Shown in pieces: positions 16,728 through 26,310 of a stretch of 50,528 nucleotides of DNA. A program made the position numbers and the translations under genes. Numbering within the stretch: position 1 is the stretch's first letter; every line of letters starts with the position of its first letter. The stretch is from Bacteroidales bacterium. Lineage in GTDB: Bacteria; Bacteroidota; Bacteroidia; Bacteroidales; GCA-2748055. The DNA lies in the NCBI GenBank assembly GCA_023138875.1, contig JAGLOO010000059.1, positions 1 to 50,528 on the forward strand, written 5' to 3'. Under the pieces are notes generated by a model. That model saw nothing but the letters and a program-made list of their open reading frames with translations. It was not told where the DNA came from and did not search any database.

Positions 16728-18905
16728 ATGAAAAACATACTGCTTTTTTCCCTGATCTTCTTGTTGACCTTTCTTAAACCGGTACAATCCCAGGAGGATC
16801 TTAATTTATTTGACTTCTGGAAGTATTATTCCGATGTGGAGAACTCTATGTATAAGAGTTCCTGTTCGCTGGCTTTTAAGCAACTACAGGAAAGAAAAAC
16901 TGCAATTGCGCAGTTGCATACAAAAAATGACTACTTAGTAAGGCAGGATTTTGTAAAAAATAAGTTGTTACAACTTATGGGGCCTTTGCCGGAAAAAACG
17001 CCATTGAATGCGCGCGTTACCGGGGTGATTAAGAAAAAGGATTACAGGGTTGAGAAGGTTATTTATGAATCTATGCCGGGATACTATGTAACAGCTGCCC
17101 TTTTTTTGCCTGAAAAGCAAAAAGGGAAAGCCCCGGCTGTCATTTATGCGAGCGGGCATACCTCAAATGGTTTCCGAAGTGAAACCTATCAACATATTAT
17201 CATTAATCTGGTAAAAAAAGGTTTCGTTGTTCTGGCATTTGATCCGATCGGACAAGGAGAGCGGTTACAATATTATGATGAAAAGGAGGGGAGATCCCGT
17301 TTTGGTCCTACTGCAGAACACTCCTATCCCGGGGCGCAATGCTATATTTCCGGATATTCCCCTACTAAATATTTCATATGGGATGGCATCAGAAGTGTCG
17401 ATTACTTACTTTCCCGGAAAGAGGTGGATCCGAAAAGGATTGGTATGACCGGAAGGTCGGGTGGTGGTACCCAGACAGCCTATACAGCCGCTGTTGATGA
17501 CAGGATATTAGCTGCTGCTCCTGAATGCTTTATTACAAGTATGGAATATGTATTGAAATCAATCGGACCTCAGGATGCCGAACAAAATCTGGTTCATATG
17601 ATCAGTGAGGGGATTGATCACGCAGATCTATTGGAGGTCAGGGCGCCCAAACCCTGCTTAATGATCACAACCACCCGTGACTTCTTTAGTATTCAGGGTG
17701 CCAGGGAAAGCTTCAGTGAAGTGAAGCAGTTTTACGAGATACTTGGAGCCGGAGACCATATGAGCATGGTTGAGGATGATGATGGTCATGCATCAACAAA
17801 AAAAAACCGTGAGGCCATGTATGCTTTTTTTCAAAAGTATCTGAACAATCCCGGCAGTCCGGCTGATATCGACGTGGAGGTTTTGGAGGAGAAGGAATTA
17901 TGGGTGACAGAAACCGGTCAGTTGGCAACATCACTGAAGGGTGAGACGCTCTATTCTTTAAACAAAAAAAATGTTGAGAATCAAATCGCAAAGTTAAAGT
18001 TTATTAGAGACAGTGAGGATTTTGATGAGCATATTATGAGGGTAGGAAATGAAGCAAAACAATTGTCAGGATTTGAATATCCCAAGGATTATGGGAAGGC
18101 TGTATTTTCAGGCCGATATGTGAAAAAGGAGTATGTTGTGGAAAAATACCTGATCCCGGGGAGTGGCGATTATATGTTACCTGCAGCTTTGTTTATGCCT
18201 GTTGAAAAATGGAAAAATGAAGTTGTTCTTGTATTGGATGAGCAGGGAATGGAACACACCGCCAATAAGGATAGTCTGGTGGTACATTCAATGCTGAAAC
18301 AGGGCTATGCCGTATTGCTTTTTGATGTTCCGGGCATTGGTAGTTTGGGGCCCGGTTATTTGAAAGGAGACGCCTATATTGAAAATATATCATTCAATCA
18401 GTGGTTTGCAGGAATTCTAACCAGTAAGTCTGTTGTGGGAATGAGGGCTGAAGATATCCTCAGGATAAACCATTTTATTAAAACCGATATTGGAGAATTT
18501 GAGACAATTTCAGCGCTTGCATCCGGGGTAACCGGTAGTGAATTGCTGCATGCGGCTGTTTTCGATAAGACCATTCAAAAAGTATGCCTCATAGAGCCTT
18601 TAGTAAGTTATGCAGATGTTGCACTTTCCCATGAATATTCACCGGAATTTATTCCATCGACCGTGGCAGGAGCGATTGAGCAATATGATCTTCCTGACCT
18701 CATGGCGGCTCTCTGTCCCCGGAAAGTTTTGATTGTTAACCCCCGCATTGGAAATGGGGATCCTGCAGGGGATGGTAAGAAATTATGTTATCTGACTTAT
18801 CCGAAAATTGTATATACCCAAAAGGGTGTTGCAGACAACTTTAAGCATTCCGTTGTGGGAGAAGAACAGTTGATTCATGAACAAATCATTAAGTGGTTGA
18901 AATAA
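16728..18905 (+). CDS. Secreted alpha/beta hydrolase (acetyl xylan esterase-like), two domains
   Basis: This is a 725-residue exported protein (signal peptide 1-21). Residues 25-370 form an esterase: VIYASGHTSNGF, FDPIGQGERL and the nucleophile elbow GRSGGGTQ with Ser244. The acid is probably in TTTRDFF (near 320) and the His in DDDGHAS (near 350). It resembles the AXE1/acetyl xylan esterase-like hydrolases found in polysaccharide loci. Residues 450-725 repeat the hydrolase topology (ALFMPVEKWKNEVVLVLDEQ, AVLLFDVPGIGSLGPGY), but the expected nucleophile site reads ASGVTGSE and a catalytic triad is not evident, so this half may be structural or carbohydrate binding. The metallophosphoesterase gene follows after 1 bp, so the two are co-transcribed. 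Confidence 0.85.
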   Translation: MKNILLFSLIFLLTFLKPVQSQEDLNLFDFWKYYSDVENSMYKSSCSLAFKQLQERKTAIAQLHTKNDYLVRQDFVKNKLLQLMGPLPEKTPLNARVTGVIKKKDYRVEKVIYESMPGYYVTAALFLPEKQKGKAPAVIYASGHTSNGFRSETYQHIIINLVKKGFVVLAFDPIGQGERLQYYDEKEGRSRFGPTAEHSYPGAQCYISGYSPTKYFIWDGIRSVDYLLSRKEVDPKRIGMTGRSGGGTQTAYTAAVDDRILAAAPECFITSMEYVLKSIGPQDAEQNLVHMISEGIDHADLLEVRAPKPCLMITTTRDFFSIQGARESFSEVKQFYEILGAGDHMSMVEDDDGHASTKKNREAMYAFFQKYLNNPGSPADIDVEVLEEKELWVTETGQLATSLKGETLYSLNKKNVENQIAKLKFIRDSEDFDEHIMRVGNEAKQLSGFEYPKDYGKAVFSGRYVKKEYVVEKYLIPGSGDYMLPAALFMPVEKWKNEVVLVLDEQGMEHTANKDSLVVHSMLKQGYAVLLFDVPGIGSLGPGYLKGDAYIENISFNQWFAGILTSKSVVGMRAEDILRINHFIKTDIGEFETISALASGVTGSELLHAAVFDKTIQKVCLIEPLVSYADVALSHEYSPEFIPSTVAGAIEQYDLPDLMAALCPRKVLIVNPRIGNGDPAGDGKKLCYLTYPKIVYTQKGVADNFKHSVVGEEQLIHEQIIKWLK

Positions 18906-18906
18906 T

Positions 18907-19674
18907 ATGAAAATTCAGTATTGTTCCGATTTACATATCGAGTTTCCGGAAAATTTAAGATTTCTTAAAAAAAATCCAATTGAGCCTGTTGGAGATATCC
19001 TGGTATTAGCAGGAGATATTATTCCTCTGAATCTAACTAAGATGTACCGCACATTTTTTAAAAAGCTATCTGCACAGTATTCTGCAATTTACTGGCTTCC
19101 AGGCAACCATGAATATTACCGGAGTGAGTTTGACAATTCTTATCAATCCTTTTGCAAAGAGATATTTCCCAATGTTTTTCTGGTCAACAATCATACAGTA
19201 GAATTCAATGAGGTAAATCTGATTTTTACAACCCTGTGGGGAAATATCAGTCCTCAAAATTCACGGTTGATTCAGAAATCGGTTTCCGATTTCCATGTTA
19301 TGAAATGCAATAACGAATTATTCAATATAAGTCATTTCAATTCAGCTCATGCAGAAAGCTTTCAATTTATAAAGACAGAACTGAATAGAAACAGGAATGA
19401 TAAATATGTGGTTGTTACCCACCATGTACCAACCTTGTTGAATTATCCTGAGAATTATAAAGACAGCCCTATTAATGAAGCTTTTGCTGTTGAATTATTT
19501 GATTTTATTGAACATAGCGAAGTAAGTTTTTGGATATATGGGCATCATCATACGAATGTGACTGAGTTTTCAATAGGGAAGACAAAATTAGTCACCAATC
19601 AATTGGGCTACGTAAGAAGCAACGAGCAAAGTGGATTTAAAACAAATGCCGTGATTAATACAGACGATATATAA
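18907..19674 (+). CDS. Calcineurin-like metallophosphoesterase
   Basis: This 255-residue cytoplasmic protein carries all five metallophosphoesterase motifs in order: D-x-H at Asp8/His10 (CSDLHIEF), GD in LAGDIIPL (Asp37), GNHE in WLPGNHEYY, THH in VVVTHHVPT and GHHH in WIYGHHHTN. These bind a two-metal centre that hydrolyses phosphomono- or diesters. The substrate cannot be told from the sequence. The start codon lies 1 bp after the stop of the esterase gene, so translation is likely coupled, though no biochemical link between them is obvious. It converges with the deacetylase gene, with only 14 bp between the two stops. Confidence 0.9.
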   Translation: MKIQYCSDLHIEFPENLRFLKKNPIEPVGDILVLAGDIIPLNLTKMYRTFFKKLSAQYSAIYWLPGNHEYYRSEFDNSYQSFCKEIFPNVFLVNNHTVEFNEVNLIFTTLWGNISPQNSRLIQKSVSDFHVMKCNNELFNISHFNSAHAESFQFIKTELNRNRNDKYVVVTHHVPTLLNYPENYKDSPINEAFAVELFDFIEHSEVSFWIYGHHHTNVTEFSIGKTKLVTNQLGYVRSNEQSGFKTNAVINTDDI

Positions 19675-19688
19675 GATGACAGCACTGT

Positions 19689-22115
19689 TCACTCCGCTAG
19701 TAATCGGAGTGTTGCCACAGGATTTCCGGAATCGATCAGCTGAAGGATATAGAGGCCGGGGGCAAGATTATTCCGGACAAACCGGTGAGAGTTACTCCCG
19801 GACTGCCTGATATCTCTCACTTTCCTGCCATACATGTCGAGAACAAGGATACGCAGCTTTGAGTCAGCAGATCCTTCAATTGTGAGCATGGTTTCATCCC
19901 TGAAAGGATTTGGATGTGCCAGCAGGCATACCTTCCCTGAAGGGTTGGTTATTTCCGTAGTCCCGGTACCGGATTTGATGCCTTCGTACACATGGATCAC
20001 CCTGGTATCATCCGGGAGGCAGTTAAACAGGAGGTAATTTCCTCTTTCATCCGGGAGGATGCTTGCGGTAAAAAAGGAATCACCAACACCAAGACTTGCT
20101 ATCTCCCCAGCCCAGGAATCGGGCAGACGGATCTTCAGGGTCAGTTCTACATTAAAAATTGAGTCCGCAAGGCCATCGCTGGCAACGAAAGAGAATTGGC
20201 CCGGTGCTGCTTCCGATTCCCCTGTTTCAACCCGGATAATCTTCAATGCGTTTCTCTCCCGGATGTACTTGTAGATCCTTTCATGGGTATCAATCCAGAC
20301 ATCCCTTCCGCTCACTGACTGGATTGTCTCACGAAACAGATCAAAGCTGTAGGAGTAGATCAGGGAATCTTCATCGAAGGGCTCATTCAGGATGTCATGG
20401 TACATCAAAGGAAGATAATAGCCATAGGTTTCTGCAATACTGACCAGGCCATCTACGAAGGCCGGAGAGCTGCTGCTCAAAACAGGCCAGGATCGCAGGG
20501 CAAAGAAATCATAGGGTGTGGCCAGATTAAAGCCGAACTGGCTGCTTCGCGCAGTATAGAAGTATCTGGAAATATATTCCAGAGTTTCATATCGAAAACT
20601 GCCGTAGGGGATAGACATTGAGAAGGTTTGCTGGTCAAAGCGTTGGTTGAGCAGATTAACGGAATTCGCAAGTACCTCGGTAAGGGTTCCATAATTCTGG
20701 TTTGCCGTGAGAAGGCCGAGGTTGGAGTGATTAGTGGTATGTGATCCAATCTCAAAGCCCCTGTTCCGGTATTTTCGTATCAAACTGGTTCCTGCAAGCG
20801 GTGCATCATAAATACCAACTGTATCAGTTAATATATAGAAGGTTCCCCTCAGACCAGCAGAATCGAGCTCAGCAGCTCCATTTTCAAATGCACCCTGGTA
20901 GCCATCATCAAATGTAAAGCTTATTGCCCCTTGCCTGTCATCCTTCCAGGTCGTGGCGGTAACCAGGGGATGATGGACAAAAATCCCCCCTTGGACTGTG
21001 GAAATGGAATTGAACGAAAAAACTGCCGGATCCGACCCATAATGGTTTTCAGGGGATTTAAAGCCAATTGCCTCACTTTCAAGAACGAGGATCTCTTGCT
21101 CCCCCGTTCCTGGATTGTCATAAAATAAGGCAAGATCGGAACCCAAATTCCCTGCATACTCCCCGGCCAGTGCATGTTTCACATGTGAGAATTCTAATGC
21201 TGAAGCAGGTGTAGTAAAATAAATCCCGGGGGTGATCTTGCCGGATCCGGAACCTTCAAAGACCGGAATGCTATGGTTTTGGCTTAGCGGATCTTCATTC
21301 AGTACGGCAATGTCCGTATATCCATCCAGGTTATAATCCCCCGCCAGAGCAAATTTCATGGCTGAAAAATCATAATCCTGTTTGATCCCATTGTAAATAT
21401 CTGCAAGCAGTGTAAAGGCATTTCCATTGGATTCGAAAAGGAAAATGGACTGCTTCGTGTCCGGTGCTGTTCCGAAATAATTATAAAACACGGCTACATC
21501 AGGCATTCCGTTCCCATTGAAATCGCCGGAGCAGGCAAAACTGAGTGCTGTGAAATTAAATTCGTTCCTATTGGTGGTATAGTAAGTTTTTGCTTCGGAA
21601 AAACCGGAACCGGTTGATTCCAGGACAAAAACTGATTGCAGCTCTGAAGAAGGATCGTTGTAGAAAAGCGCGATATCAGCCAGCCCGTCCTGGTTGTAAT
21701 CAGCCGCGACCGAAAAATCAACAAATCCAAAATCCATCAGAGAGTCCAAACTGGAAAACCATGTTCCTGAAGGAATCAGTATGTCGCCCGCAGACCGGCA
21801 GACCATGATCACAGAACAGGTAAAATCCGGATTCATGTTCGGAGCGTATTGCAGATCATAAAAAATTGCGATCTCATCGAGTCCGTCCCCGGTGAAGTCC
21901 CCGGTGACAGTGAGTTGTGGGTAACTCTCTGGCAGGTCCACTGCCCTTGCGGTGAAAGCGTCATCCATTTTTGAAAAACCTTCACCCGGATTTTCAAACA
22001 GGAGATGATGGACCAATTCATCATCCGTACTATAGATAGCGGCGATATCTGTCAACTGCCCATGAGCATGGACAAAAACAAGTGTACAGATAAGCAACTG
22101 GCAGAACAGTCTCAT
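19689..22115 (-). CDS. T9SS-exported polysaccharide deacetylase with FG-GAP/VCBS-like repeats
   Basis: This 808-residue protein starts with a signal peptide (1-20). Five FG-GAP/VCBS-like repeats follow (about 70, 140, 205, 265 and 325), each ending in a motif such as DGLDEIAIFYD, DGLADIALFYND or DGYTDIAVLN; these normally build a beta-propeller. A NodB-type carbohydrate esterase 4 domain spans about 393-600, with TFDDGY (401-406) and metal-binding HTTNH (459-463), and PYGSFR further on. A beta-rich segment precedes a T9SS sorting tail (about 735-808: AHPNPFRDETMLTIEG to LAPGLYILQL). The enzyme should deacetylate an N- or O-acetylated polysaccharide at the cell surface. The combination of repeats and NodB is less usual than either alone. 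The gene stands alone, 58 bp downstream of the DeoR gene. Confidence 0.88.
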   Translation of the reverse strand: MRLFCQLLICTLVFVHAHGQLTDIAAIYSTDDELVHHLLFENPGEGFSKMDDAFTARAVDLPESYPQLTVTGDFTGDGLDEIAIFYDLQYAPNMNPDFTCSVIMVCRSAGDILIPSGTWFSSLDSLMDFGFVDFSVAADYNQDGLADIALFYNDPSSELQSVFVLESTGSGFSEAKTYYTTNRNEFNFTALSFACSGDFNGNGMPDVAVFYNYFGTAPDTKQSIFLFESNGNAFTLLADIYNGIKQDYDFSAMKFALAGDYNLDGYTDIAVLNEDPLSQNHSIPVFEGSGSGKITPGIYFTTPASALEFSHVKHALAGEYAGNLGSDLALFYDNPGTGEQEILVLESEAIGFKSPENHYGSDPAVFSFNSISTVQGGIFVHHPLVTATTWKDDRQGAISFTFDDGYQGAFENGAAELDSAGLRGTFYILTDTVGIYDAPLAGTSLIRKYRNRGFEIGSHTTNHSNLGLLTANQNYGTLTEVLANSVNLLNQRFDQQTFSMSIPYGSFRYETLEYISRYFYTARSSQFGFNLATPYDFFALRSWPVLSSSSPAFVDGLVSIAETYGYYLPLMYHDILNEPFDEDSLIYSYSFDLFRETIQSVSGRDVWIDTHERIYKYIRERNALKIIRVETGESEAAPGQFSFVASDGLADSIFNVELTLKIRLPDSWAGEIASLGVGDSFFTASILPDERGNYLLFNCLPDDTRVIHVYEGIKSGTGTTEITNPSGKVCLLAHPNPFRDETMLTIEGSADSKLRILVLDMYGRKVRDIRQSGSNSHRFVRNNLAPGLYILQLIDSGNPVATLRLLAE
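19690..19711. terminator. Hairpin at the convergent gene ends
   Basis: CACTCCG (19690-19696) and CGGAGTG (19705-19711) form a perfect 7-bp stem with an 8-nt loop, overlapping the stop codon of the deacetylase gene and lying 16 bp past the phosphoesterase stop. No run of U follows on either strand, so a true intrinsic terminator is uncertain. Confidence 0.35.
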
Positions 22116-22173
22116 ATTTCTTTTACAATAAACACAGGTAATTATTCGTAAATATGATAATAAAAGTTTCCTT

Positions 22174-22920
22174 TTAAGCTAAAATCAAATCAACTCCCGC
22201 TTTTTTCAATTCATTTTGATACATAGAACTTAGATCGTTGTTGGTAGCAATGTGATGAATGTCTGCCGGAAAGCAAATATTGGTAAGCTCTGTTTTTCCG
22301 AATTTACTTGAATCGGAAATAATAAAAACATCCTGTGCTTTTTGAATGATATAACTTGAAATTTCGGCCCTGAAAAGATCACACAGTGTAAATCCGGAAT
22401 CGGTAGTGTATCCATCAATTCCAATAAAAGCTTTATCAATGTTTATCTGATCAATACAGGTTTTGGTCATTTTCCCCACCAGGGTTTCACTGTCGTGCTG
22501 GTATATACCACCAAGAATTATAATATTGGCTTGTTCATTTTTTCTGAATTGCCGGGCGATGTAAACATTGGTGGTAATAATGGTAACTTTTTTGATCTTC
22601 AGAAGTTCACGTGCCAGAAGTACATTTACCGAGCCTGATTCAATCAGGATTGTTTCCCCTTCATTTACACAGGAAGAAACCTTTTTGGCAATCCTGAGTT
22701 TCTTTTCATAATTAACTCCCAGCCGGTTCACAAGATCGTCTGCATCTTTTAATACTGCACCGCCATGAACGCGCTTTAAAAGACCTTCCCCCTCCAGGAA
22801 ATTCAGATCCTGCCGGATGGTAACCGATGAAACACTCAGTATTTCAGAAAGAGTATTTACAGAGGTCTTGTCGTTTTTTCCCAGGATCTCAAGGATCCTG
22901 TTTTGTCTTTCATTTAACAT
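22174..22920 (-). CDS. DeoR-family transcriptional regulator
   Basis: This 248-residue regulator has the DeoR N-terminal winged helix (NRILEILGKNDKTSVNTLSE, VSSVTIRQDLNFLEGEGLLKRVHGGAV). The C-terminal sensor domain with DEFECT-like sequences (TILIESGSVNVLLARELL, KAFIGIDGYTTDSGFTL) belongs to the phosphosugar isomerase fold, so a phosphorylated sugar is the likely effector. It is the last gene of a four-gene operon (activase, glycyl radical enzyme, ROK kinase, DeoR), with 3 bp separating it from the kinase. That context makes the kinase product the best effector candidate. Confidence 0.93.
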   Translation of the reverse strand: MLNERQNRILEILGKNDKTSVNTLSEILSVSSVTIRQDLNFLEGEGLLKRVHGGAVLKDADDLVNRLGVNYEKKLRIAKKVSSCVNEGETILIESGSVNVLLARELLKIKKVTIITTNVYIARQFRKNEQANIIILGGIYQHDSETLVGKMTKTCIDQINIDKAFIGIDGYTTDSGFTLCDLFRAEISSYIIQKAQDVFIISDSSKFGKTELTNICFPADIHHIATNNDLSSMYQNELKKAGVDLILA

Positions 22921-22923
22921 AAT

Positions 22924-23883
22924 TTACTCCAGCGTTAAAGCAGCCGCCCCGATAACTCCGGCATCGGCAGCGATATTTGAAACCGTTATTTCAATGGGGT
23001 CAAAAATCATATCGCGGGCTAATTCGTAAAAAGTCGATTTTATTTTGTTCAGATAGGATTCTCCCCAATTGGTCAGTCCTCCCCCCAAAACAATGAGTGG
23101 TGGATTCAAAGCCTGAAAAATGTTATAAATTCCTAAACCTACATAATAGCCACAGTCAGATATGACCTCTTTGGACACAGGATCATCCATGTCAAGGCCT
23201 TGTTTCAGAACCTGTCCACTCATTCTTGACATATTAAAATCTGGCGGCAGATTTAGCCGGCTTTTTTTACCCTCCTTTAATTTTTGTTCAAAAAGATAGG
23301 GCAGTGCCATACCACATGCACATGCCATTAGACAGCCACGGTTGCCACAGGTGCAGGTCAGCTCACTGTCTGGTTCCACAATCATGTGACCAAATTCTCC
23401 TGCAGTTCCTGTCATACCACGATAAAGCTTTTTGTTTATAATAATACCGGCCCCAATTCCTGTACTTATGGTCAGAAAAACCATATCATCAAATCCCTGT
23501 CCGGCACCAAACTTATATTCACCAAAGGCCTGGGCATTAGCATCGTTGTCCAGGATTACAGGTATTTTAAAATGGGATTGGACAGCTTCACGAAGCGGAT
23601 AATTTTTAAATCCTTTCAGGTTGGAAGTGGTTAAAATTACTCCATCACGAAAACGGATGTGGCCTGCACAACCCATTCCGATTCCTGGAAGGTCAGATTC
23701 CTGCAGGTCATTTCTTCTAAGTATCTCTTTGATATTTTCAGCTACCATTTTAATCCGGCCTTCTTCGTTTTTATCAACATGGTCACAGCTATAAATTTTA
23801 TCCAGGATTTGTCCTTTTTCGTCAACCAGGGCTATGGAACACTTGGTGCCACCTATATCGACACCGCATAAAGTTTTGCTCAT
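22924..23883 (-). CDS. ROK-family sugar kinase
   Basis: This 319-residue cytoplasmic kinase has the N-terminal ATP site CGVDIGGTKCSIALVDEKG, the sugar-binding LDNDANAQAFGEYKFGAG with its conserved Asp, GHMIVEPDSELTCTCGNRGC with the ROK zinc-binding Cys cluster and His, and LNPPLIVLGGGL near the end. There is no DNA-binding domain, so it is an enzyme rather than a NagC/XylR-type repressor. It sits 8 bp after the glycyl radical enzyme and 3 bp before the DeoR gene. It probably phosphorylates the sugar or sugar alcohol on which the radical enzyme acts. Specificity within ROK kinases (glucose, fructose, GlcNAc, ManNAc, anhydro sugars) cannot be read from motifs. Confidence 0.92.
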   Translation of the reverse strand: MSKTLCGVDIGGTKCSIALVDEKGQILDKIYSCDHVDKNEEGRIKMVAENIKEILRRNDLQESDLPGIGMGCAGHIRFRDGVILTTSNLKGFKNYPLREAVQSHFKIPVILDNDANAQAFGEYKFGAGQGFDDMVFLTISTGIGAGIIINKKLYRGMTGTAGEFGHMIVEPDSELTCTCGNRGCLMACACGMALPYLFEQKLKEGKKSRLNLPPDFNMSRMSGQVLKQGLDMDDPVSKEVISDCGYYVGLGIYNIFQALNPPLIVLGGGLTNWGESYLNKIKSTFYELARDMIFDPIEITVSNIAADAGVIGAAALTLE

Positions 23884-23891
23884 GGGATTAA

Positions 23892-26309
23892 TTAGCTTAG
23901 TGAGTGTTCGGTTCTTGAAATAATATCATCCTGAGTATCGGGTGCCAATGTTGTGAAAAATGCGGAATATCCGGCTACCCTGACTATGAGATCCCTGTAT
24001 TTTTCCGGGTTCTTTTTAGCGGCAAGCAGTGTTTCTTTTGAAACGATATTGTATTGCACATGCCACCCTTTCAAATCTTCAAAAAAAGTGCGTATGATCG
24101 AAATCAATTTTTGTTTGTCGGAATCTTTCTGAATCGTGGCAGGGGATAATTTCTGGTTCAACAGCACCCCACCCATGATTTTTTCCGTAGGTAACTTTGA
24201 GACTGATTTAAACGCCGCAGTCGGTCCCAGCATATCTGTCCCCGAAGATGGCGAACTTCCCTCGGCAACCGGAGTAAACGCTTTTCTGCCGTCGGGTGTG
24301 GCCGGAACAACAGCTCCGCTGGGAACATTGGCTGAAATACTGGAGGTTCCAGCATAATATTTACATCCGATAGGGCCACGGTTGTACCGGGTGGTATGAT
24401 ATTTCTCAAGTTCGTCGATAAATTCCATGTAGGCATCTCTTAAAAGGAGATCCACATAATCATCGTCATTCCCGTATTTCGGCACAAAATTCAATAATAG
24501 TTGCCGGATTTTTTCACCATCCTCTCCTTCGAAGTTGTTTTCAATGGCAATTAAAAGCTGTTCTTTTGTTATTTTTTCTTCTTCGAAAACCAGTTTTTTA
24601 ATGGCTGCCAGTGAATTCCCCAAATTCGCAATTCCAACCTGCAAACCAGAAATAAAATCGTATTTCGAACCACCTTCCTTAATGGTTTTACCCCGGGGAA
24701 TGCAACTGTCTACAAAAGCAGAACAGAGGATGTCCGGAACAATCTCTTCGAGGGCAGTATCAACAGCAGTATCAATTTCAACCGTTTTCCGGGTATAATA
24801 TTTTATCTGATGTTGCCACGCCTTAAATACATCTTCAAATGAATTAAATTCGGCAAAATTCCCTGTGCCTTTTTTAAAGACTATACCTGACTGCTTGTCA
24901 AGTCCGTCATATAACGAGGCCAGGAAAACCCGCATCAGGTTCAGAAAACTCATTCCGGTACAACGGTAACCCCATTTCCCCGGTACAGCAATTTCAATAC
25001 ATCCGATTGCAGAGTAGCTATAAGCATCTTCCGGTTCAACCCCAATTTTAATTAATCCGGGAATTACGATTTCATCGTTGTTAAAGGAGGGCATGCCAAA
25101 TCCCTTTTCAATGATCCGCGTGCACTCCAACATGAAATCATTGTTTATCTTCTTATGGAACCGTACTGAAAGGTTGGGTTGGGTAAGTTTCATTTTTCCA
25201 ACCGAATCGAGAATAAGAAAACTCAAATCATTTACAGCATCCAGCCCGTCAGTTGTTTGTCCGCCTATGGTAACGTTCTGATACAGCGGTCCGCCGGCAG
25301 AGAAACGGGTATGTGACCACGGACGAATTTTATTAATAGAAAGCAATTTGATCCAGGTATTTTCTAACAGCTCTGATGTAAAATCCTCAGAAATATATCC
25401 TGTGATTTTATCATTTTGATAAAAAGGGAAGAGGTACTGATCCATTCTTCCCAAGGAGACTGAATGGCCATTACTTTCGATTTGAAGAACAAGCTGCACA
25501 AAATAAGTGAGCTGCAGTGCCTGATAAAAGGTTTGAGGGGGCTTTTCTGCAATGACTTCACAATGGTTAGCGATCAACAACAGTTCCTTTTCTCTTTGTT
25601 TGTCCTGTTCTTTTTTACTGAGAGAAAGAGCTAAAGTCCTGTATCTCCGAATAAATACTTGGAACGCTACAATGGAAATAGTTAGCGCCGTATAAAAATG
25701 GTCTTTTTTTACTCCTTCCTGTTCGAATCTTTTAACCTGTTGATGATATTGTTTAATTTCCTGAAGATATCCACCTAGCCCTATCGATAATATTTTGTAA
25801 AAATCAACTGCAATATGAGCATCTCCGGAGGTGAGGTTGCCAGTAGCTTTAATAATGGCTGAATCCTGCAGGTTTCGTAATTCCTGCGACATGATTGCCC
25901 TGCCACGATCCCAAAGTACTTTCCCTTTCCACCATTTTGCAATTTCAAGCAGTTCCTTTTTATGTTCAACTGTTATAAAAAAAGCATCTCCAGGGCGCTT
26001 ATCCAGTTCATCCATTTCCCGGGGTAGCCAGTCAACAGCATATTCAGGAAAAATAGGGGCCGCCCTATGCTGCGATGATTGGTTTCCCACAATGAGTTCA
26101 CCATCATCAATAAAAACGGTCATTTCATTAAGGGTTTTTTCAAGTGCCAGTGCCCGTTTTATTATGACTGGTTGATCATCATTCTCCTGATAAATTTGGG
26201 TATAAAACTTTGCCCTTTCTGTACAAACCGATGGTTTTGTGCTTAAAACCTTTTCACGCAGAGCCCATATTCTTTCCGTTACCGTTGTCGATTTCTTTTC
26301 AGTGATCAT
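23892..26309 (-). CDS. Glycyl radical enzyme (pyruvate formate-lyase-like; PflD/YbiW clade suspected)
   Basis: From the ATG at 26309, 1 bp after the activase stop, this encodes 805 residues (a longer frame from 26351 overlaps the activase). The thiyl-radical Cys lies in AIGCIEIAVPGKW (Cys437 from this start) with the usual following Glu two residues later. The radical-bearing Gly is in RVAGYSAFF (Gly780, 26 residues from the end). A PFL-like N-terminal domain (WALREKVLSTKPSVCTERA) is present. The Cys-x-Glu pair marks eliminases/C-O lyases rather than pyruvate formate-lyase, which has adjacent Cys-Cys. E. coli YbiW and PflD, as I recall, open anhydrohexitol 6-phosphates to 1-deoxyfructose 6-phosphate. 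The neighbouring sugar kinase and the PflC-like activase fit such a role. Other GRE lyases are possible. Confidence 0.85.
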   Translation of the reverse strand: MITEKKSTTVTERIWALREKVLSTKPSVCTERAKFYTQIYQENDDQPVIIKRALALEKTLNEMTVFIDDGELIVGNQSSQHRAAPIFPEYAVDWLPREMDELDKRPGDAFFITVEHKKELLEIAKWWKGKVLWDRGRAIMSQELRNLQDSAIIKATGNLTSGDAHIAVDFYKILSIGLGGYLQEIKQYHQQVKRFEQEGVKKDHFYTALTISIVAFQVFIRRYRTLALSLSKKEQDKQREKELLLIANHCEVIAEKPPQTFYQALQLTYFVQLVLQIESNGHSVSLGRMDQYLFPFYQNDKITGYISEDFTSELLENTWIKLLSINKIRPWSHTRFSAGGPLYQNVTIGGQTTDGLDAVNDLSFLILDSVGKMKLTQPNLSVRFHKKINNDFMLECTRIIEKGFGMPSFNNDEIVIPGLIKIGVEPEDAYSYSAIGCIEIAVPGKWGYRCTGMSFLNLMRVFLASLYDGLDKQSGIVFKKGTGNFAEFNSFEDVFKAWQHQIKYYTRKTVEIDTAVDTALEEIVPDILCSAFVDSCIPRGKTIKEGGSKYDFISGLQVGIANLGNSLAAIKKLVFEEEKITKEQLLIAIENNFEGEDGEKIRQLLLNFVPKYGNDDDYVDLLLRDAYMEFIDELEKYHTTRYNRGPIGCKYYAGTSSISANVPSGAVVPATPDGRKAFTPVAEGSSPSSGTDMLGPTAAFKSVSKLPTEKIMGGVLLNQKLSPATIQKDSDKQKLISIIRTFFEDLKGWHVQYNIVSKETLLAAKKNPEKYRDLIVRVAGYSAFFTTLAPDTQDDIISRTEHSLS

Positions 26310-26310
26310 C

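Noticed and set aside
23892-26309. Annotation as pyruvate formate-lyase
   Set aside because: The active site has one Cys followed by I-E (CIE) rather than the adjacent Cys-Cys pair of true pyruvate formate-lyase.
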